A stretch of 64,000 nt of DNA from Nymphaea colorata (Eukaryota; Streptophyta; Magnoliopsida; Nymphaeales; Nymphaeaceae): NCBI RefSeq assembly GCF_008831285.2, contig NC_045142.1:12106716-12170715 (forward strand). Direction: 5' to 3'. Shown here one piece after another: positions 1 to 12,297 of this stretch. The translations under genes were made by a program, and so were the position numbers. The notes under the pieces were generated by a model. The model did no database searches. It worked only from the letters and a program-made list of their open reading frames with translations, and was not told the DNA's origin. Each line of letters opens with the position of its first letter. The stretch's first letter is position 1.

Positions 1-1726
1 TCATTACAGCTTATATTTTTATGTACAAGTCCATCTTAGCCAACTGCTTTTGAAGTATGCAATACTCCTTTGTGCTTTGTACTTTTTGCTTGTCATACTT
101 TTGCCTGGTCTGAGAGCCTTGAAGGCTTTCAACTCTAGATATCAAGTACTTGGTGCATGCTGCTCTTCAAGAGCATAATTCTTCATCTTCTATCTTCCTT
201 ATGGTGATAAGTGCTCATACGTCCTTCACCCCATGACTGAAAATGGCTCTCATCTCTCCATTTTCTTTAAGCTAAACGGTTCAAATTACTTTGTGTTGAC
301 TGGAAACCTGAAGTCCTTAAGGGGAAGGCAGACAGACCATTTGCATGACACTCAAATCCAGGTTAAGAACCTGGTTTTGGGTCTCAGACCAGGTTTTGAG
401 GATAAAACAGGTTCTCTGTCTGCTTGGGTGGCAACCAGGTTTTCATGGAATTGCAGCCTTTCTTCCTCATTCAACTCCAGCCATTGTGGACGGGGGCGGG
501 GAACTTCTGGCCCCCTCTACATAAAATCTGGGTGAGGATGGACAGACTAGTGCCGCCCAAGCATGCAATGCAGGTCTGGCCAGCCACCGGCCTCAAATGG
601 ATGTAAAAGGATTTTGCATATCCTAAAGCCTCATCAAGCCAGATTTATACATCCAAACCATGACAAACAGGGTTTTAATAGACCTGCTTTGCCAAAAACC
701 TTGTTTTCCCTCATTATTTTTTTATTCTAGAACTAATCCAGTTATTATTCGCCTGATTTGAAAGAAACCCACCTGCTTCCGGTCGAAACTTAATCTTATT
801 TCTAAATTAATTGGTAAATGTTCTTGACTAACAGATATTTTTATTTGAGTTGAGTTCATAACCATTCAACTGCATAATGTCCAATTATAGACATAGCTAA
901 GTAGCTAATTGATTCAAAGAAATATGATTTAATTTGTGACAGTCATAGGCAGAAAGTTCATATTCTTCAGTCATTGATAAACAGCAATACCCCATGCAGT
1001 TGCCAAACAATATAGACAGATTCTGAAATCAACTACAATTAAGTAATTTGGAGTGTACCATTCTTGATTCCAAGGAGGAAGCAAAATTCTCAAAGATGAT
1101 GAAAGAGAGAAAGCAATAGAATACCACAACAATGTGATGAATATGAAGAATGCCAAAGTCTGTAATTCTTTTCTTGGCACCAATAAATGGAGATAACACC
1201 TACAAAGATTCATGAATCCTAATGATATCTAAGGAATATATACCTCATGCTGCCCCATAAATTTTATTTGAAAGGAAAAGAAAAATACTTCAAGCAAGGT
1301 ATCAAGGGTGCAATGAGCATTTCATTGAGCACTTTTCAGTTTGTGTTTGGATTATATTGATCTGTAACGAGCATTTCATTCAGCACTTTTCAGTTTGCGG
1401 TTGGACACAAATGAAGAAGTTAACATATCATTAAATTTAGACGATGAGTCAGATAATGATGGAAATGCATCTTCTTCATCATCTGATCGCCTGATCACGA
1501 TGCTTTTTAGCAACTTAATGTATTGATTTCCCTAATTTTTAATAATTAATGAAGTAAATATTACATCTTGGTATCTAAATATTGAGTATTGTTTGTTAGC
1601 TTATTAGTATTCTTATAATACTATTGTCTATTCAACTAACCATAACTTGTCAGATTTCACTATGTCTGCAATCTCTGGAAAAATGGTTTGCAATACTAAG
1701 GACAAAATGTCCAAAATTTACGAAAG

Positions 1727-1912
1727 ATTGTTCCTGATACAAAAGAGCAACACGATATTCTAGAGATTGTTCCAAACACAGAAGAACAAAATCATGTACT
1801 GGATATTGTTCCTGAGATAGAAGAACAAGACAATTTGTCTTCACTTGTAGCCCTAGACTCTGAGGAAGACGATGATTATCAAACACTAAGGAAGTTGCTG
1901 AAGTCACAATAA
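1727..1912 (+). pseudogene. ORF fragment with three 13-residue acidic repeats, function unknown
   Basis: Seen: from 1727 the plus frame reads three 13-residue units with a 39-bp period (starts at 1727, 1766 and 1805): IVPDTKEQHDILE, IVPNTEEQNHVLD and IVPEIEEQDNLSS. An acidic tail and a TAA stop follow at about 1912. No start codon in good context is evident. The preceding region (about 1430-1500) reads as another acidic, serine-rich tail. I do not recognise the family. Its position beside hAT-like sequence inside a host intron suggests a transposon-encoded C-terminus, by inference only. Confidence 0.35.
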
Positions 1913-2209
1913 GACAAATTGCAACTTCAAATGGAAGAGCCTAGCAAAAAAATCAAAGCCTTCTTGTGGATTTGCATTCTTTCATATCAAGATTAGATTA
2001 GATTTGTGGATTTGCATTCTTTCATATCAAAGCCTTTTTGTTTCTTGTATTAGATTACATTTAATGAGACTTTCAGTCACCAACACTTAATTTTTTTATT
2101 GTTTAAGTAGAATATGCTTGTTATATTATATGCATTTCAAATGTTAATAATACTAAAATAGTTAACATAAGTTGCATAACTATGAAAATTAAAAAAACAA
2201 CTAAACCTA

Positions 2210-2290
2210 GTCACCTTTTTGGCCTAGGCACCCTAGGTGCTAGGCGCTGCCTGGTGCCCAGGCAGCGCCTACCCACCTTGACAACATAGG
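2210..2290. repeat. GC-rich hAT-like terminus with perfect 14-bp hairpin
   Basis: The arms taggcgctgcctgg (2241-2254) and ccaggcagcgccta (2258-2271) are perfect reverse complements around a 3-nt loop. They are followed by ccttgacaacatag, the type of end seen on several hAT-like elements in this window (compare ttgacaacattg at 15707-15718). The other end of the element was not located. Confidence 0.5.
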
Positions 2291-2762
2291 CCCTAACACT
2301 GCAGAGGAGATCATCATAGGTCATTTGGTGAACTACATGCTTTTCGCTTGAGAATCTGATGTATATCTTTTAATCAACATATGTTGACCAAGAGAAAGAA
2401 AACTACCTACTTGACATAATCATAGTAAAGTTTTAGAATGTTTTTAGAACGAAATAAATCCATCTGCGCCAAATGAACCATACAAAATTTTTTGGTGTAG
2501 TCCAGCAGCTCATTATTATGCATATCTTCAATACTATATAGTGATCACATATTCTAGTACCAAAAAATAATCCACACTTAACAAGAAGCACCAGATTTTA
2601 CTCGCATATGCATGCCAGTTATATTTAAAGAGAGTGAAGTGACTTTCATGATATTTTACCAAATTAAGATAAAAAGGATCCAAACGTGATACGGATGAAA
2701 ATAACTCATAACCACCACAGCACTCAACATGGGAGACAGAATCATGAAGTATTTGTGTTCAC

Positions 2763-2844
2763 CTCATTATTCTCAAGAAGAGTTGAAATATTAGCCATTA
2801 ATTCTTGAGGAAATAATGCAGGATTTATATCTCTCTCAGCCCAC
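2763..2844 (-). CDS. PBCP: PBCP-like gene exon 4
   Basis: 82 nt encoding (G)WAERDINPALFPQELMAN then ISTLLENNE. The acceptor is ttcaatag; the donor gtgaac at 2762 would open intron 4. If the intron is not spliced, the frame stops about eight codons later (VNTNTS, stop), so splicing to an exon outside the window is required for a normal PP2C. Confidence 0.87.
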
Positions 2845-5800
2845 CTATTGAACATGCAATTTGGTAAGACAAAAAGAAGAGAACGAAAAAAATGGCAAGG
2901 TACTGAATAAAAAAGCAGTGATACTAAAGGAGAGAATTTTGAAGGAGCTCTCACCCAGAAACACCATCAGCAATAGCAAGCACTCCTCCATTATAGCTGC
3001 CCACAAAAAAGGCATCTTCTCCTCCTTTCTCAACCTTTGTGCACGAAACACGTGACAAAATTCAAAAAAGGAAAAGCAACCACTTTCATTATGTATACAA
3101 GAATAGCACATATTGCCTATAAAAGGGACTTTTGGATCCGACTTTGTGTACAGCTTTTGGTAGCTGTTTGGCTGTTTTATATGCATTCCTTTGTGCCTTT
3201 TGGGCACACTTTGTGTTTTGCTCGTGTAAGCTTTGAGTGATTCCCCTAATTGTGAAAGATTCAGATTTTTTTGATATAGAGTTATATCCATATCCCACCC
3301 TGCCAAGCACTAAAGTGAAAATACAGTGATTCTTTGGAAATTCGGCCAAGAACGAGTTGTATATGTGCATATATGTGTGCTGCATGTATTCTATCAAATT
3401 TTATATTACCCAGATAAGATGTACACACCCCCCTACAAAACTATAGGAAACATATCATTAGCAATTTCATTTTATGTGTGCATATACATCGCCATACTTA
3501 TTGGGTACAACATAGGAATGGTATAAGAATACATATACATGGTCATGGAATTCTCAGGTTTTATTAACAAGTTCATTTACAAGAGTTAATCAGAAATTTT
3601 GATTGCCTGAGAAAGTCTCAAATGCTCAAAAAACAAAAATATATAAAAAAATCAATTAAAATTAAAATTTTATTCATAAAAGGTAATAATCTCGAGTTTG
3701 CCACTATTTTTCTTACAAAATTATTCGTAAAAGTTCAAAGTAATTACTAAAATGTTTTAAAAAATCCAAAAAATAAAATATGGCTTGTTGAAAAATAAAG
3801 TTATCAAACTTATGCTGAGAGTGTTAGGTGGAGGGCAGTGAGCAGTGCCTAGAACTTGGGTTGGCCTAGTCACTTTAAAGTTTAAATGGCACAAAAGTGT
3901 TAGGTGTTGTAAAAAGCATCAGACAGAACTGTTGTTGCATGTAGAGCCTAGGCAGAATGAGGTATGACTAGACACAAAAAGAAACCAATAAAATGCAATA
4001 CTAATTGTCAAAATTAAGAAATGCCTATGGTTATCTACTTGCAATGATAGCAATTAAAATGCAGGACAATGCAAAAACATTAAACATTGAATGTTTCAAA
4101 ACATCATAAGAAACATAATTAAAAGTTTGAAAGATCAAATGAATCATTAAAGTTTGCAAGTAATGTGATGGTAAAAAAGTGCTTATGAGTAAACATCAAT
4201 ATTTTTCAATGTTATAAGTAATGCAGAATTTTACCATTTCATAAATGCCAATTTTTAAAACTAAAATCCCGAAACAAAACCTAAAATTACCAATCTAATA
4301 AAAAAAAGGCAGATAAAATTTCAAATATAATCATTGCTTTCATGTTAACCTTGTTTATTGTAAAACTAACTTCTATTACAATTTTAATAAAGAAAAAAAA
4401 AGTATTCAAAAAATTATATATACATGCAAAGCAGAGTTAGAAACATAAAATGACATGCAAACATTTAAAGTGTAACATATGAATTGCGAATGTAAGTACA
4501 ATCATAAGACAGCACACACAAAAATATGTGTATGCACGCGTATAGGTACTTTAACTCAAAACCAATAAAACAACAAAAGTGATAAGGAAACTGCAGAAAA
4601 ACAGAATGAAAACAAGAAAAAAGCTACTAAAAAAAAGAAGAAAAAAAAAGCAAAAAGTTGGGCTGTGATAAGAAAATAAACTTAGGCTCTTGATTTTATA
4701 GGAAAGCCTAGACATCCTAGGCAATGTTCTAGGCATTTTCATGTGACAAGACATATAGGAAGAGTTAGCTTAGGTGAGCCAAACTTAAGGCCTAGATGAG
4801 CCTTTGACAATATAGTGTGTCATCACCCAGTCCACTCCAAGTCAATTCCCATGTCATTCAGTTTAAAAGTAAATCCTTGTGTAGAGTTGGGTAACAAAAT
4901 CAAGTTCAACACTCAATCGTGAGGTCCAACACATGAAGATGTGTTCCTTAAAAACATGGACTGTAAACACTAAGAAGTATGGACTCCTATCATTTTATGT
5001 GTAGTACATGCTTGATATTTTTATGTTGAAGGATTTGTTAAATGTTAAGGAACTTATATGTTTGTATATCTTACTACTAAGTATCTTGGTTCATAGTGCT
5101 TTGAATGTGAGCTAAAACCAAATATAAAACAGGTTGCATTCACTACACTGGGCAATTTTGTCAGTTTGATTCAGAATTTTGGCTGCAACGTGGACCTAGC
5201 TAGAAAGTGGGTTAGGATCTGAGACCCATCTTGGGTTGCATTGTTACAAAAGCAGTAGTTTAGGATATACATCCAGATCGTTCAATTCAAGAATTGTCCC
5301 TTATGATGGTACAAGATATGAAGCAATTGGGCTTTTTATATGAAAAGAAGTATGCAGATTTGAAAACCAGCTGGGAAACTTGCTTGTCCATGACCAGGCC
5401 AGGCGCATGCTATACACTGTTACGCATGCTACTCTGGTTCACATGGAAAAATTGCCTTACATCTTAAATAACCAAAAAAGGGAAAAAAAATAGTGTAGAG
5501 ATGGAGTGCAGTTATATAGCCTAACACCAAACTAGTGCCAGTACACAGTTCATAGAGAACATGCACAATTTACAAACGTAGGAATCACCAGTTATACACC
5601 TAATCATCAAAAACTACATTAGGTATGCATAGACCATGTTTCTGCGAAAATGGCCTTATCACAAACCACAGGTGAGCAGTTAGCTTGCAAGAAAGTGCAG
5701 CCAGAATGAAAGGGTTCTTCTGCAAATAGCGATATACTTTTTGAACTAAAAAATCTAAAGAACTTCTAATAGCTAAATCAGTCTTAGAAAAGGAAACAAA

Positions 5801-6764
5801 AAGAAGTCTTACCTTTCTAGGGTGTGGGATTAGATGTGTTCCAGCACAAAAAGATACCTCGGACCTATGATAGTCAAAAGATATTCTTAGTTTTACAGAT
5901 TCAAGATGCCAAAGTCACATAACAGTATGAGAAAAATATAGAAAAATCCAAACAGACGTAAAAGATCGAAGAATGAAAGTTTTAATATTGAAATTGAAAA
6001 ACTGCAGCCCATGAACCCACTTTCTCCAGTAGGAAGTGCAAGTGGTAGATCCAGTATTCTACTAGCAAAGACGTAGAAGCCACATGCCCATGAGGGCTTG
6101 TCTTTTTCTAATAGACTGGGAAATTCTTTAATCTCCCACTTTGAACACCCCCCCGCCCCACCCCCCATATGCAACTTAACAATTTGGCATGTAACCTTGA
6201 ACTTGCAGGTAGGCTCAAAAACTTTAGTGAATATGAGAGTATATTGCATTTTCGTAGTAGCTTTTAACTAAAGTAAAATATAATTTATGGTTAGCTAAGT
6301 AAGACCAGCCAAGCAAACCAACTCTGCATCAGTTCCAGGGGGAACAACAAATATTATAGCATTCTAGAGGTTGTGGTTCCTCGCATACTTCCCTCACAAG
6401 ATAGTAATTGGGCAACCATTACTCGGTGTCGTTGGCAGGTATGTAAACGATAGACCGCCCAACACATTCATCGAGAAGAAGTATCAAGATAGAGAGCACT
6501 GGTATCAAACAACGCAGACAGGGAATTAACTTCTTCACTGTCACCCACCCACGCATACAGAAAGTAAGCCAATGTGGTATCAGAAATATACGAGATAGAC
6601 AACATCCATTAGAAAAAGAAGAAACCACGAGTGAAAGGTGGGGAGTACTTGTTTGTTTGTGAAATGGATGAAGAAGATGAGAGGGCAAGATGAGAGGCCC
6701 TCGGCTTCGAGGATAGCTGCGGGAGGTGCGGATGGAAGAGAGAAATGGCAGACCTCGCGGCCAT
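2763..6764 (-). CDS. PBCP: PBCP-like chloroplast PP2C phosphatase, 5' part of gene (exons 1-4; 3' end outside window)
   Basis: Seen: four exons on the minus strand join in frame across GT-AG introns: 6764-6649, 5864-5813, 3034-2955 and 2844-2763 (110 codons). The N-terminus is rich in Ser, Ala and Arg, has few acidic residues and begins MAARSAISLF, which fits a chloroplast transit peptide. It is followed by GTHLIPHPRK, VEKGGEDAFF, GGVLAIADGVSG and WAERDINPALFPQELMAN. Known: this order matches the start of the PP2C domain of the photosystem II core phosphatase family (Arabidopsis PBCP), stromal Mn-dependent enzymes that dephosphorylate PSII core proteins. The Asp residues of GGED and ADGVSG are the expected metal ligands. 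Odd: no further exons (the GDCG motif and C-terminal metal ligands, roughly another 190 residues) could be found before the left edge, so the gene either continues beyond the window or is truncated. A related PP2C (BIPP2C type) is the alternative, but VEKGGEDAFF favours PBCP. Confidence 0.85.
2955..3034 (-). CDS. PBCP: PBCP-like gene exon 3 (first PP2C motif)
   Basis: 80 nt encoding VEKGGEDAFFVGSYNGG then VLAIADGVSG. It carries the first two acidic metal-binding motifs of PP2C enzymes. The acceptor is cacaaag and the donor gtgaga. The short intron 3 (2845-2954) separates it from exon 4. Confidence 0.9.
3035..5812 (-). other. Intron 2 of PBCP-like gene with a decayed repeat
   Basis: GT-AG intron of 2778 bp. 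The segment about 3825-4815 begins and ends with sequences rich in cctaggc-type motifs and closes with gcctttgacaatatag. This resembles the hAT-like end at 2210-2290 and suggests an old non-autonomous hAT insertion about 1 kb long. No coding sequence recognised. Confidence 0.4.
5813..5864 (-). CDS. PBCP: PBCP-like gene exon 2
   Basis: A 52-nt exon between acceptor tatcatag and donor gtaaga, encoding SEVSFCAGTHLIPHPRK. It corresponds to the 'GxHxIPHPxK' segment just before the catalytic domain of PBCP. It enters in phase 2 and leaves in phase 0, matching both neighbours. Confidence 0.85.
6649..6764 (-). CDS. PBCP: PBCP-like gene exon 1 (transit peptide)
   Basis: Start ATG at 6764-6762; 38 codons plus 2 nt. 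The encoded peptide MAARSAISLFHPHLPQLSSK and onward is Ser/Ala/Arg rich, as for a plastid transit peptide. The donor gtactc at 6648 leaves phase 2, which fits exon 2 exactly. A donor about 20 nt further on (cgtggt) breaks the frame. The start is the first ATG in this frame and no homologous residues lie upstream. Confidence 0.75.
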
Positions 6765-8124
6765 TGGCTAGACTTCAACAAAGCAACTCGCAGCTCTCTG
6801 TGCTGTATATGGCAGAGGTGATGAGTCGTAGCATTTGTGGTCGTTGGAAAAGAATGCCACGTTCCCAAGAAGGAATCGATGGTGGTGGGTGGAATCCCAC
6901 AAGATACCGTTTTGGTTTCACCTTGCTTTTCCAGCCCTCTCTGCCTTCGGGTTGATGAAAAGTTTTGCTTTAGCACCCAAATTTTATCGTTATTCGCGGA
7001 AAGGCATCATATTTACGTTCTCTCATAAGAAGTCACGTTCTTCGAATTAAATTTACGCTTATATTGGGCGAGCTTTCTGATTTACCTCTTTGTCATTTTT
7101 GAAGGGCATTTTTTAACACAGGGGCATGTGTAGTTTGATAATAATTCAAATTTGGGTCGGATTAGTTAGATTGGATAAAATTATAGGATCCAATCAGCAA
7201 CCACGTAGGTTTGTCTACCTAATCCGGTGGGTATGATTCAGGTCTGATGGATATCCGAATCTAATCACCCATAAAAAAATTCCGGTCCAGTTTTGCATTT
7301 TGTGTAACTGAATTTGAAGGTATCTTAACACAATTAATCAATACTCCTTTAGCTGAATTTGGTAATACCTTTTTTGAACCAAACCCAACTTCCTTCGCCT
7401 TATAATGTCAAGAAACAGGAACTTTTTCTTTTGATCTCGTCAAACATGGTAAATTTTTGCCGGACAATGATGCACTTACTTCATAGTCGATAATGAGATT
7501 TTGCAGCTCACAGGTGTAGCATAGCTGGTAAGCCTGAGTTCCATGTTATCGATGCGTAATTAATACTATTTCTATGGGTGCTACTCATGTATATTATGAA
7601 CGGTAACATGCACGACATTCTAGTTGAAAAGTGTACTATATGACCACCTAAGTTTTAAAGCAGCTTTGAACTCCGAGAACAGGGAAAAGGAGGGAGAGCT
7701 TTAGTTTGAACTCCAAGAATAAGGGAAGGAGGGGGAGCTTTAATCTCTCAGTCAATCGGAGAGGAACCTCAACTGGGTATTATGTAAAAACCCCAATAAA
7801 CATAAAAATCCATATTGCTTAGGCGAACTGCCACTCTCCTGGTAGTTGAAAAAAAGGTTGGCCCTAAAAGGAGAAGAGCACCTGCTTGCAATTGTTTTTT
7901 AAATGTCAAAAATGGTTTTGTCAACTGTTCCATCGAAGAAGAAAGAGAACATGGCAGGTTTGTCAGTCCCTTGCTGCGTGTTGGTTCTTTATCAAACCCA
8001 AACTCAAGATGTCTACTGTTTGTGTTGTCATTGTTTCAGAGTGGTTGCATTCTTCGATCGATTCGTTTTGATTAATGAAGTACTCTTCCTTCCTTGGGGA
8101 TGTACAACAAGTCATGCCAACCAA

Positions 8125-8460
8125 GCTTGACCCATGCAAGCTCGAATTTGAGTTAAAACTTGAGTTATAAATGGGTCGAGTTTGAGTTACACGAGCTTAA
8201 CTTGTTTAAACTCGACTTTGCCTCATGTCTTCCCTATTTATTAATCTTCATGGACATGTTAGTAACTACTGATGAATTTTAACAATTTTTGTGGTTTTCA
8301 TTTTCATTTCAACAGAAAATATATATGAATCAAGTGAAACAAGCTTAAACAAATCGAGCACAGAGTTCAAACTTGGTTTACCAAATCAAGCTCGAGCTCA
8401 CATCATAAAGCTCGACTTGAGCTGGAGCCATGCAATCTAGCTCGGCTCACTCATTGTACG
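8125..8460. repeat. MITE-like repeat with aagctcga / ctcgagctt ends
   Basis: The left part is rich in 'aagctcgaatttgagtt' and 'gggtcgagtttgagt'; the right part holds complementary motifs such as 'aaatcaagctcgagctca' and 'aaagctcgacttgagct'. About 130 bp of AT-rich spacer lies between. This is the usual look of a degenerate short inverted-repeat element in plants. No clear target duplication seen. Confidence 0.4.
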
Positions 8461-9769
8461 TTCTTACTTGAACAATATTTTGCTCATGCTTATTTATACT
8501 TAATTCACTGTAAGCATGGCGGAAATAGAAGGTAGTTCATCGGTTGGCAAAAAGTTCGTCGGTTGGCAAATAGAAACAAACTCACCATCTTCATGGTGAA
8601 TTTCATTTATGGATACATCCATCTGTTTGAACTATCGTGTACAGCCATGTTGACATTGTGGTAAACAATAACTAGCAAGTCATTGGCAACAAGTCCCTCT
8701 ATGTTGACTTTGGGTGAGTAGCAGAAGTATTTTTTTTTTCTTATTGTTCAGAAGAAGGTCAAAGCTTTCATCCAGTATAAAGTCTACTTTGGTGCCTTGG
8801 ACCGCTGCTTCCGCTGTGCTTCAATGTACGTGTTTGTGACCATCCTTTTGCAACATAAAGGATTGATGCTATGGGGATTTAAAATGAAAACTTGCTGTCT
8901 ATCAGCCCTTGCCCCATCTATTGCGCCAATCCCTTGGAGGACAGTCCCTCAATATTGATTGTAATGTATGCAAGCTAGCGATTGGAAACATAATGTGTCA
9001 CATTAGCTTAGGCTTGGAGTTGACGGTGGGATGAACAGTAAATACTAAAACAGTTTTCAGATTTGCTTGCTAATTCTAAATGTGACCTTTTTAAAAAAGA
9101 GCATTATGTTGAGACAAGAGGGTCTAAATGTGTTGAATATAGTATGACATTTTCTTGGGGTGGGGCGTCCAAGAAAAGCATCGAGACGAGGTAGATGATC
9201 TGTCATCTCCTTTTTCACATTCAGGATGGTCATTCATCGTGCCCTTAATAAAAGGACTAAAAAAGGCTTAGGGGGCACCAATGCATATATAAATGAGCAA
9301 GTACTCAAATATTCTCTCTCTCAAACTCTATAGTACTGTCGTAAAACACTCAAGCCCATACCTTGATGCCTCTAGGATTCTGACTCGCTTGGAAGCTTGG
9401 ATGGACCGATCCATCCTTCAACTTGGGTTTTGTCAGCTTAAAAAAAAAAAATCTAGGGTTTGGGCAATGATTTGCCCTCTTTTGAATTCTAACTCCATTT
9501 CAACCGTCGGAGTGAAGTCAAATGTGACATGAAGCTATATGAGTAAAATCATTAGTGCAAAAGTCAAGAGGACGTCCTTCGGATCAACTTCAGTAAGAGG
9601 GGCAAGATGCCTTCATGTTTACACGATTCTCCATTTTTCTCAAGGGCAATTTCATCATTTGGGAAAAATTATTTGAACACCGTTACCATTTTCTCGTTGT
9701 AGGAAGGCTTTGATCTATCATGCTCATTGAGTTCAAAATTCGTTTTTCATGTTTTTTTCAATATATATA

Positions 9770-9965
9770 TATATACATACATATAAACTTTTTGTATGAG
9801 AGCTAGTTTAGTCAAATGCACCTTTGAAAAATGATCAGTTTTGACCCAATTCAACTGACCGCACTGGACATGCGATATGAGAGAAGCACCAACACAGCAC
9901 CACCAGCGAAGACAAGAATGCAGTAGCCATCTAAGAGTACCCATGTGACATATCTTGAGAGCAAG
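9770..9965. repeat. Dispersed repeat, copy 1
   Basis: Roughly three-quarters identical by eye to 12344-12515. Shared blocks include 'ataaactttttgta', 'gagctagtttagtc', 'cagttttg', 'ttcaactga' and 'cccatgtgac'. Both copies follow an (AT)n tract. Superfamily not recognised. Confidence 0.5.
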
Positions 9966-11059
9966 AGGCAGAATGAGGAACATCATCAACTGTAAGTTCA
10001 ACACAGCTTGGCGAAGGAACAAAAGTAATCAAGGTATCATTTAGAAAGGGAGATTAGCTTCTGTCGTTCCCTTTGGCTATTGGTGCCAGATGACATAGGT
10101 ACGGAACAAACATGAATCATTACTAAAAGGGCATGAAAAATCAACCAGAAGAAAAGGGACGTGACAATTCAATAACCAATGAAAAGGAAAAAACTTCATT
10201 TGATGGCACTCTAGTCATATTGACTCATTGACCAAGCTAGAGTTTAAACCAGGACAAATTGATGCAAATGCGATTTTGATTAATGGTGCAAGAGATAGAA
10301 GTCCAAGATAAAAATAGGGACATGAGAATTCAAAAATCAACACAGATGGAAGAAACTTCATTTGAAGGTATTGTACTTACCTTGACTAATCAACTCAGCT
10401 GGAGTTCAAAGAACCATAAACTGAAGCAAGTGTGACTTCGATCAATGGTGCAAACATTTAAGTGTGTTTTTAACAGGCATTTGGACGGCACATGTGCCTC
10501 GAGTGATGTAAAATCTAGACAACTGCAGCATTTTAGAGAAAACCACTGGCATTAGTTGTTTGATATATAAGCTAGAAAGCCACTAAACTAATGCAGGGCG
10601 CTTCTGTACATAAGATATGTCAATTTTTTATCTTTATATGTCAAACGTTCTAAAGAAGACATTAACACCCATTGAGCTGAGTCAATCACGTCAGATTACT
10701 GAATACAAGGTAGTTGTTGCATCAAGAACACTTTAGAAGTTAATATATATCTTTTAAAGAAGATATGCTATATTTGCCATTTTCACTGAAAAATGCCATT
10801 TGTCAGAACCAAGAAAATCCCTTCCTGAGCATTATGACAAAAAATTACCCTGGATACTTCGACATAGAACATCTACACTGGTGTTTGTATACAAAACAGA
10901 GGCCACAGAAAATCAGAACAAATTCTAGGATGATTTAAAGAACTCTGAAAAAGATTGCCAGCTTGATTTTCATCAATACAGAAGCATAAATAGTGAAGTA
11001 TGCCATCTCCTTCTCGAGCTGAGTTGTTTTTGTTGTAAAAATCACTCCAAGCCTTCAAT

Positions 11060-11143
11060 CTAACGGACGTGAGACAGTTGTGCATCATATGGCCCCCTTG
11101 AACTACCTCCAGTTCCATACTGAGGAATGCTCTCAACACCACC
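11060..11143 (-). CDS. FLX-like gene exon 4 and stop
   Basis: 84 nt. The acceptor is gcattcag. It encodes [17 protein letters not shown] then [10 protein letters not shown], ending in TAG at 11062-11060. The GGVES...PQYG...GPYD pattern fits the extreme C-terminus of FLX-like proteins. Confidence 0.92.
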   Translation of the reverse strand, partial: GGVESIPQYGTGGSSRGPYDAQLSHVR

Positions 11144-12263
11144 CTGAATGCAATATGCCATGTCAAGATACTTGAGGCCTGAAATTTGTGTTTTTCATAA
11201 AAAATAGAATTGGCATTGACTACATACTTGGTGCATGGCATAACCATCGGCATAAGTGTTTCCCCCATATCTAATATCAGGTCCATAGTTTCCACCGTAG
11301 CCAGGTCCTAGAAGCCAAAGCCTGCTGTCAGATGGTTCACATGCCCAGACACAGAACCTTCCCGATAAACAGGCATAATATTCTTTAAAAACAAAAAGGT
11401 CAAAGGGCCCATTTACATGCACCATTACCTGGATTTGCAGCAGCAGATGCAGCGGCAGCAGCCAATGCTCTTTTTTCAGCATTGGCGAGTTCAGCACGCA
11501 GTTTCTCAACTTCTCGAGCCATGGATATCATATTCTTCTCCATTGCTTGACTTTGCTCCATATTTTCAGCATGAATCTTTTTCTCATACTCCACTGCAGC
11601 TCTGCCCACAAATGCAAGTGAGTTTATGGCATCGACGTGAGCATTCGCTAAAAAATAGTTACAGGATAAAATCAATAAAAAATTGTGCAAAATTTTCAAA
11701 TCCTGCTATCTCTTCGTTCCTGTCCATCTCAAAGCATATCCAAGATTTTCCTCCTCAGTGATGACTCTGTTAAGGTATTCACATTGGGTCATGTCTTGGA
11801 ATCTTTTGTGCCCCTTTGTTCCAGGAAAATGTTATGGTGACAAAACACAAAATCCAACATGATATCAGAGAAAAGGCTGGAAGGCAAATTTGGGGCTGTG
11901 ATTGCTTCCCTAATGAGGCCCAGCAGAGACCTGTCTGTTTTGTCAATCAAGATGAAATTTTTCTCTAATAAGTTCTTCTTTTTGCTTCCTAAATTTCTTT
12001 TTGTCAATTTTGATTTTGCTCCCCAAAATTCCTTTCCTTTTTCTGGCATCTTCTTTGTTTCTTTCTGAAACCTGCTGGTTTCTGCTCCTTTGAGTTGACA
12101 ATCCTGATCAGAAACACTAATTTTGGGGCTGCAGGAAAATTCTCTTTTCTTCACCCAAAAACCTATGTCACATGGGTGCAGGGGGTGGGTAATGGTGCAG
12201 GTGTGGGTGTGGATGTGGATCCGTAAATTTTTCAAAAAAGCTTTAGGTGCGGGTGCAGCAAAA

Positions 12264-12297
<34 letters not shown>

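Larger units (their letters stand above)
1..2762 (-). other. Presumed intron 4 of the PBCP-like gene, or 3' flank
   Basis: No further PP2C coding block was recognised here on the minus strand. The stretch is AT-rich and contains an imperfect 38-bp direct duplication (about 1313-1410), a small repeat-bearing ORF (1727-1912) and GC-rich hAT-like terminal sequence (2210-2290). If the gene is intact this is intronic. A minus frame at 971-1213 could be read as a membrane-like peptide but was not assigned. Confidence 0.45.
6765..11059. other. Intergenic region between PBCP-like 5' end and FLX-like 3' end
   Basis: Holds the 5' flank of the PBCP-like gene and the 3' flank of the FLX-like gene (both on the minus strand). 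No convincing coding block was found. Contents: a roughly 41-bp tandem duplication at 7664-7745 (units starting tttgaactcc), a repeat with 'aagctcgag' terminal motifs (8125-8460), and the left copy of a dispersed repeat (9770-9965). Confidence 0.5.

Noticed and set aside
971-1213. Minus-strand 80-codon frame with hydrophobic, membrane-like sequence
   Set aside because: No family motif, no consistent splice sites joining it to the PBCP exons, and AT-rich antisense frames often look hydrophobic.
5893-6249. 118-codon minus frame in PBCP intron 1
   Set aside because: It lies between two exons that join in phase without it, and has no resemblance to PP2C or transit peptides.
6419-6976. 185-codon minus frame overlapping PBCP exon 1
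   Set aside because: It is a different frame from the transit-peptide frame; only the MAARSAIS frame connects in phase to exon 2.
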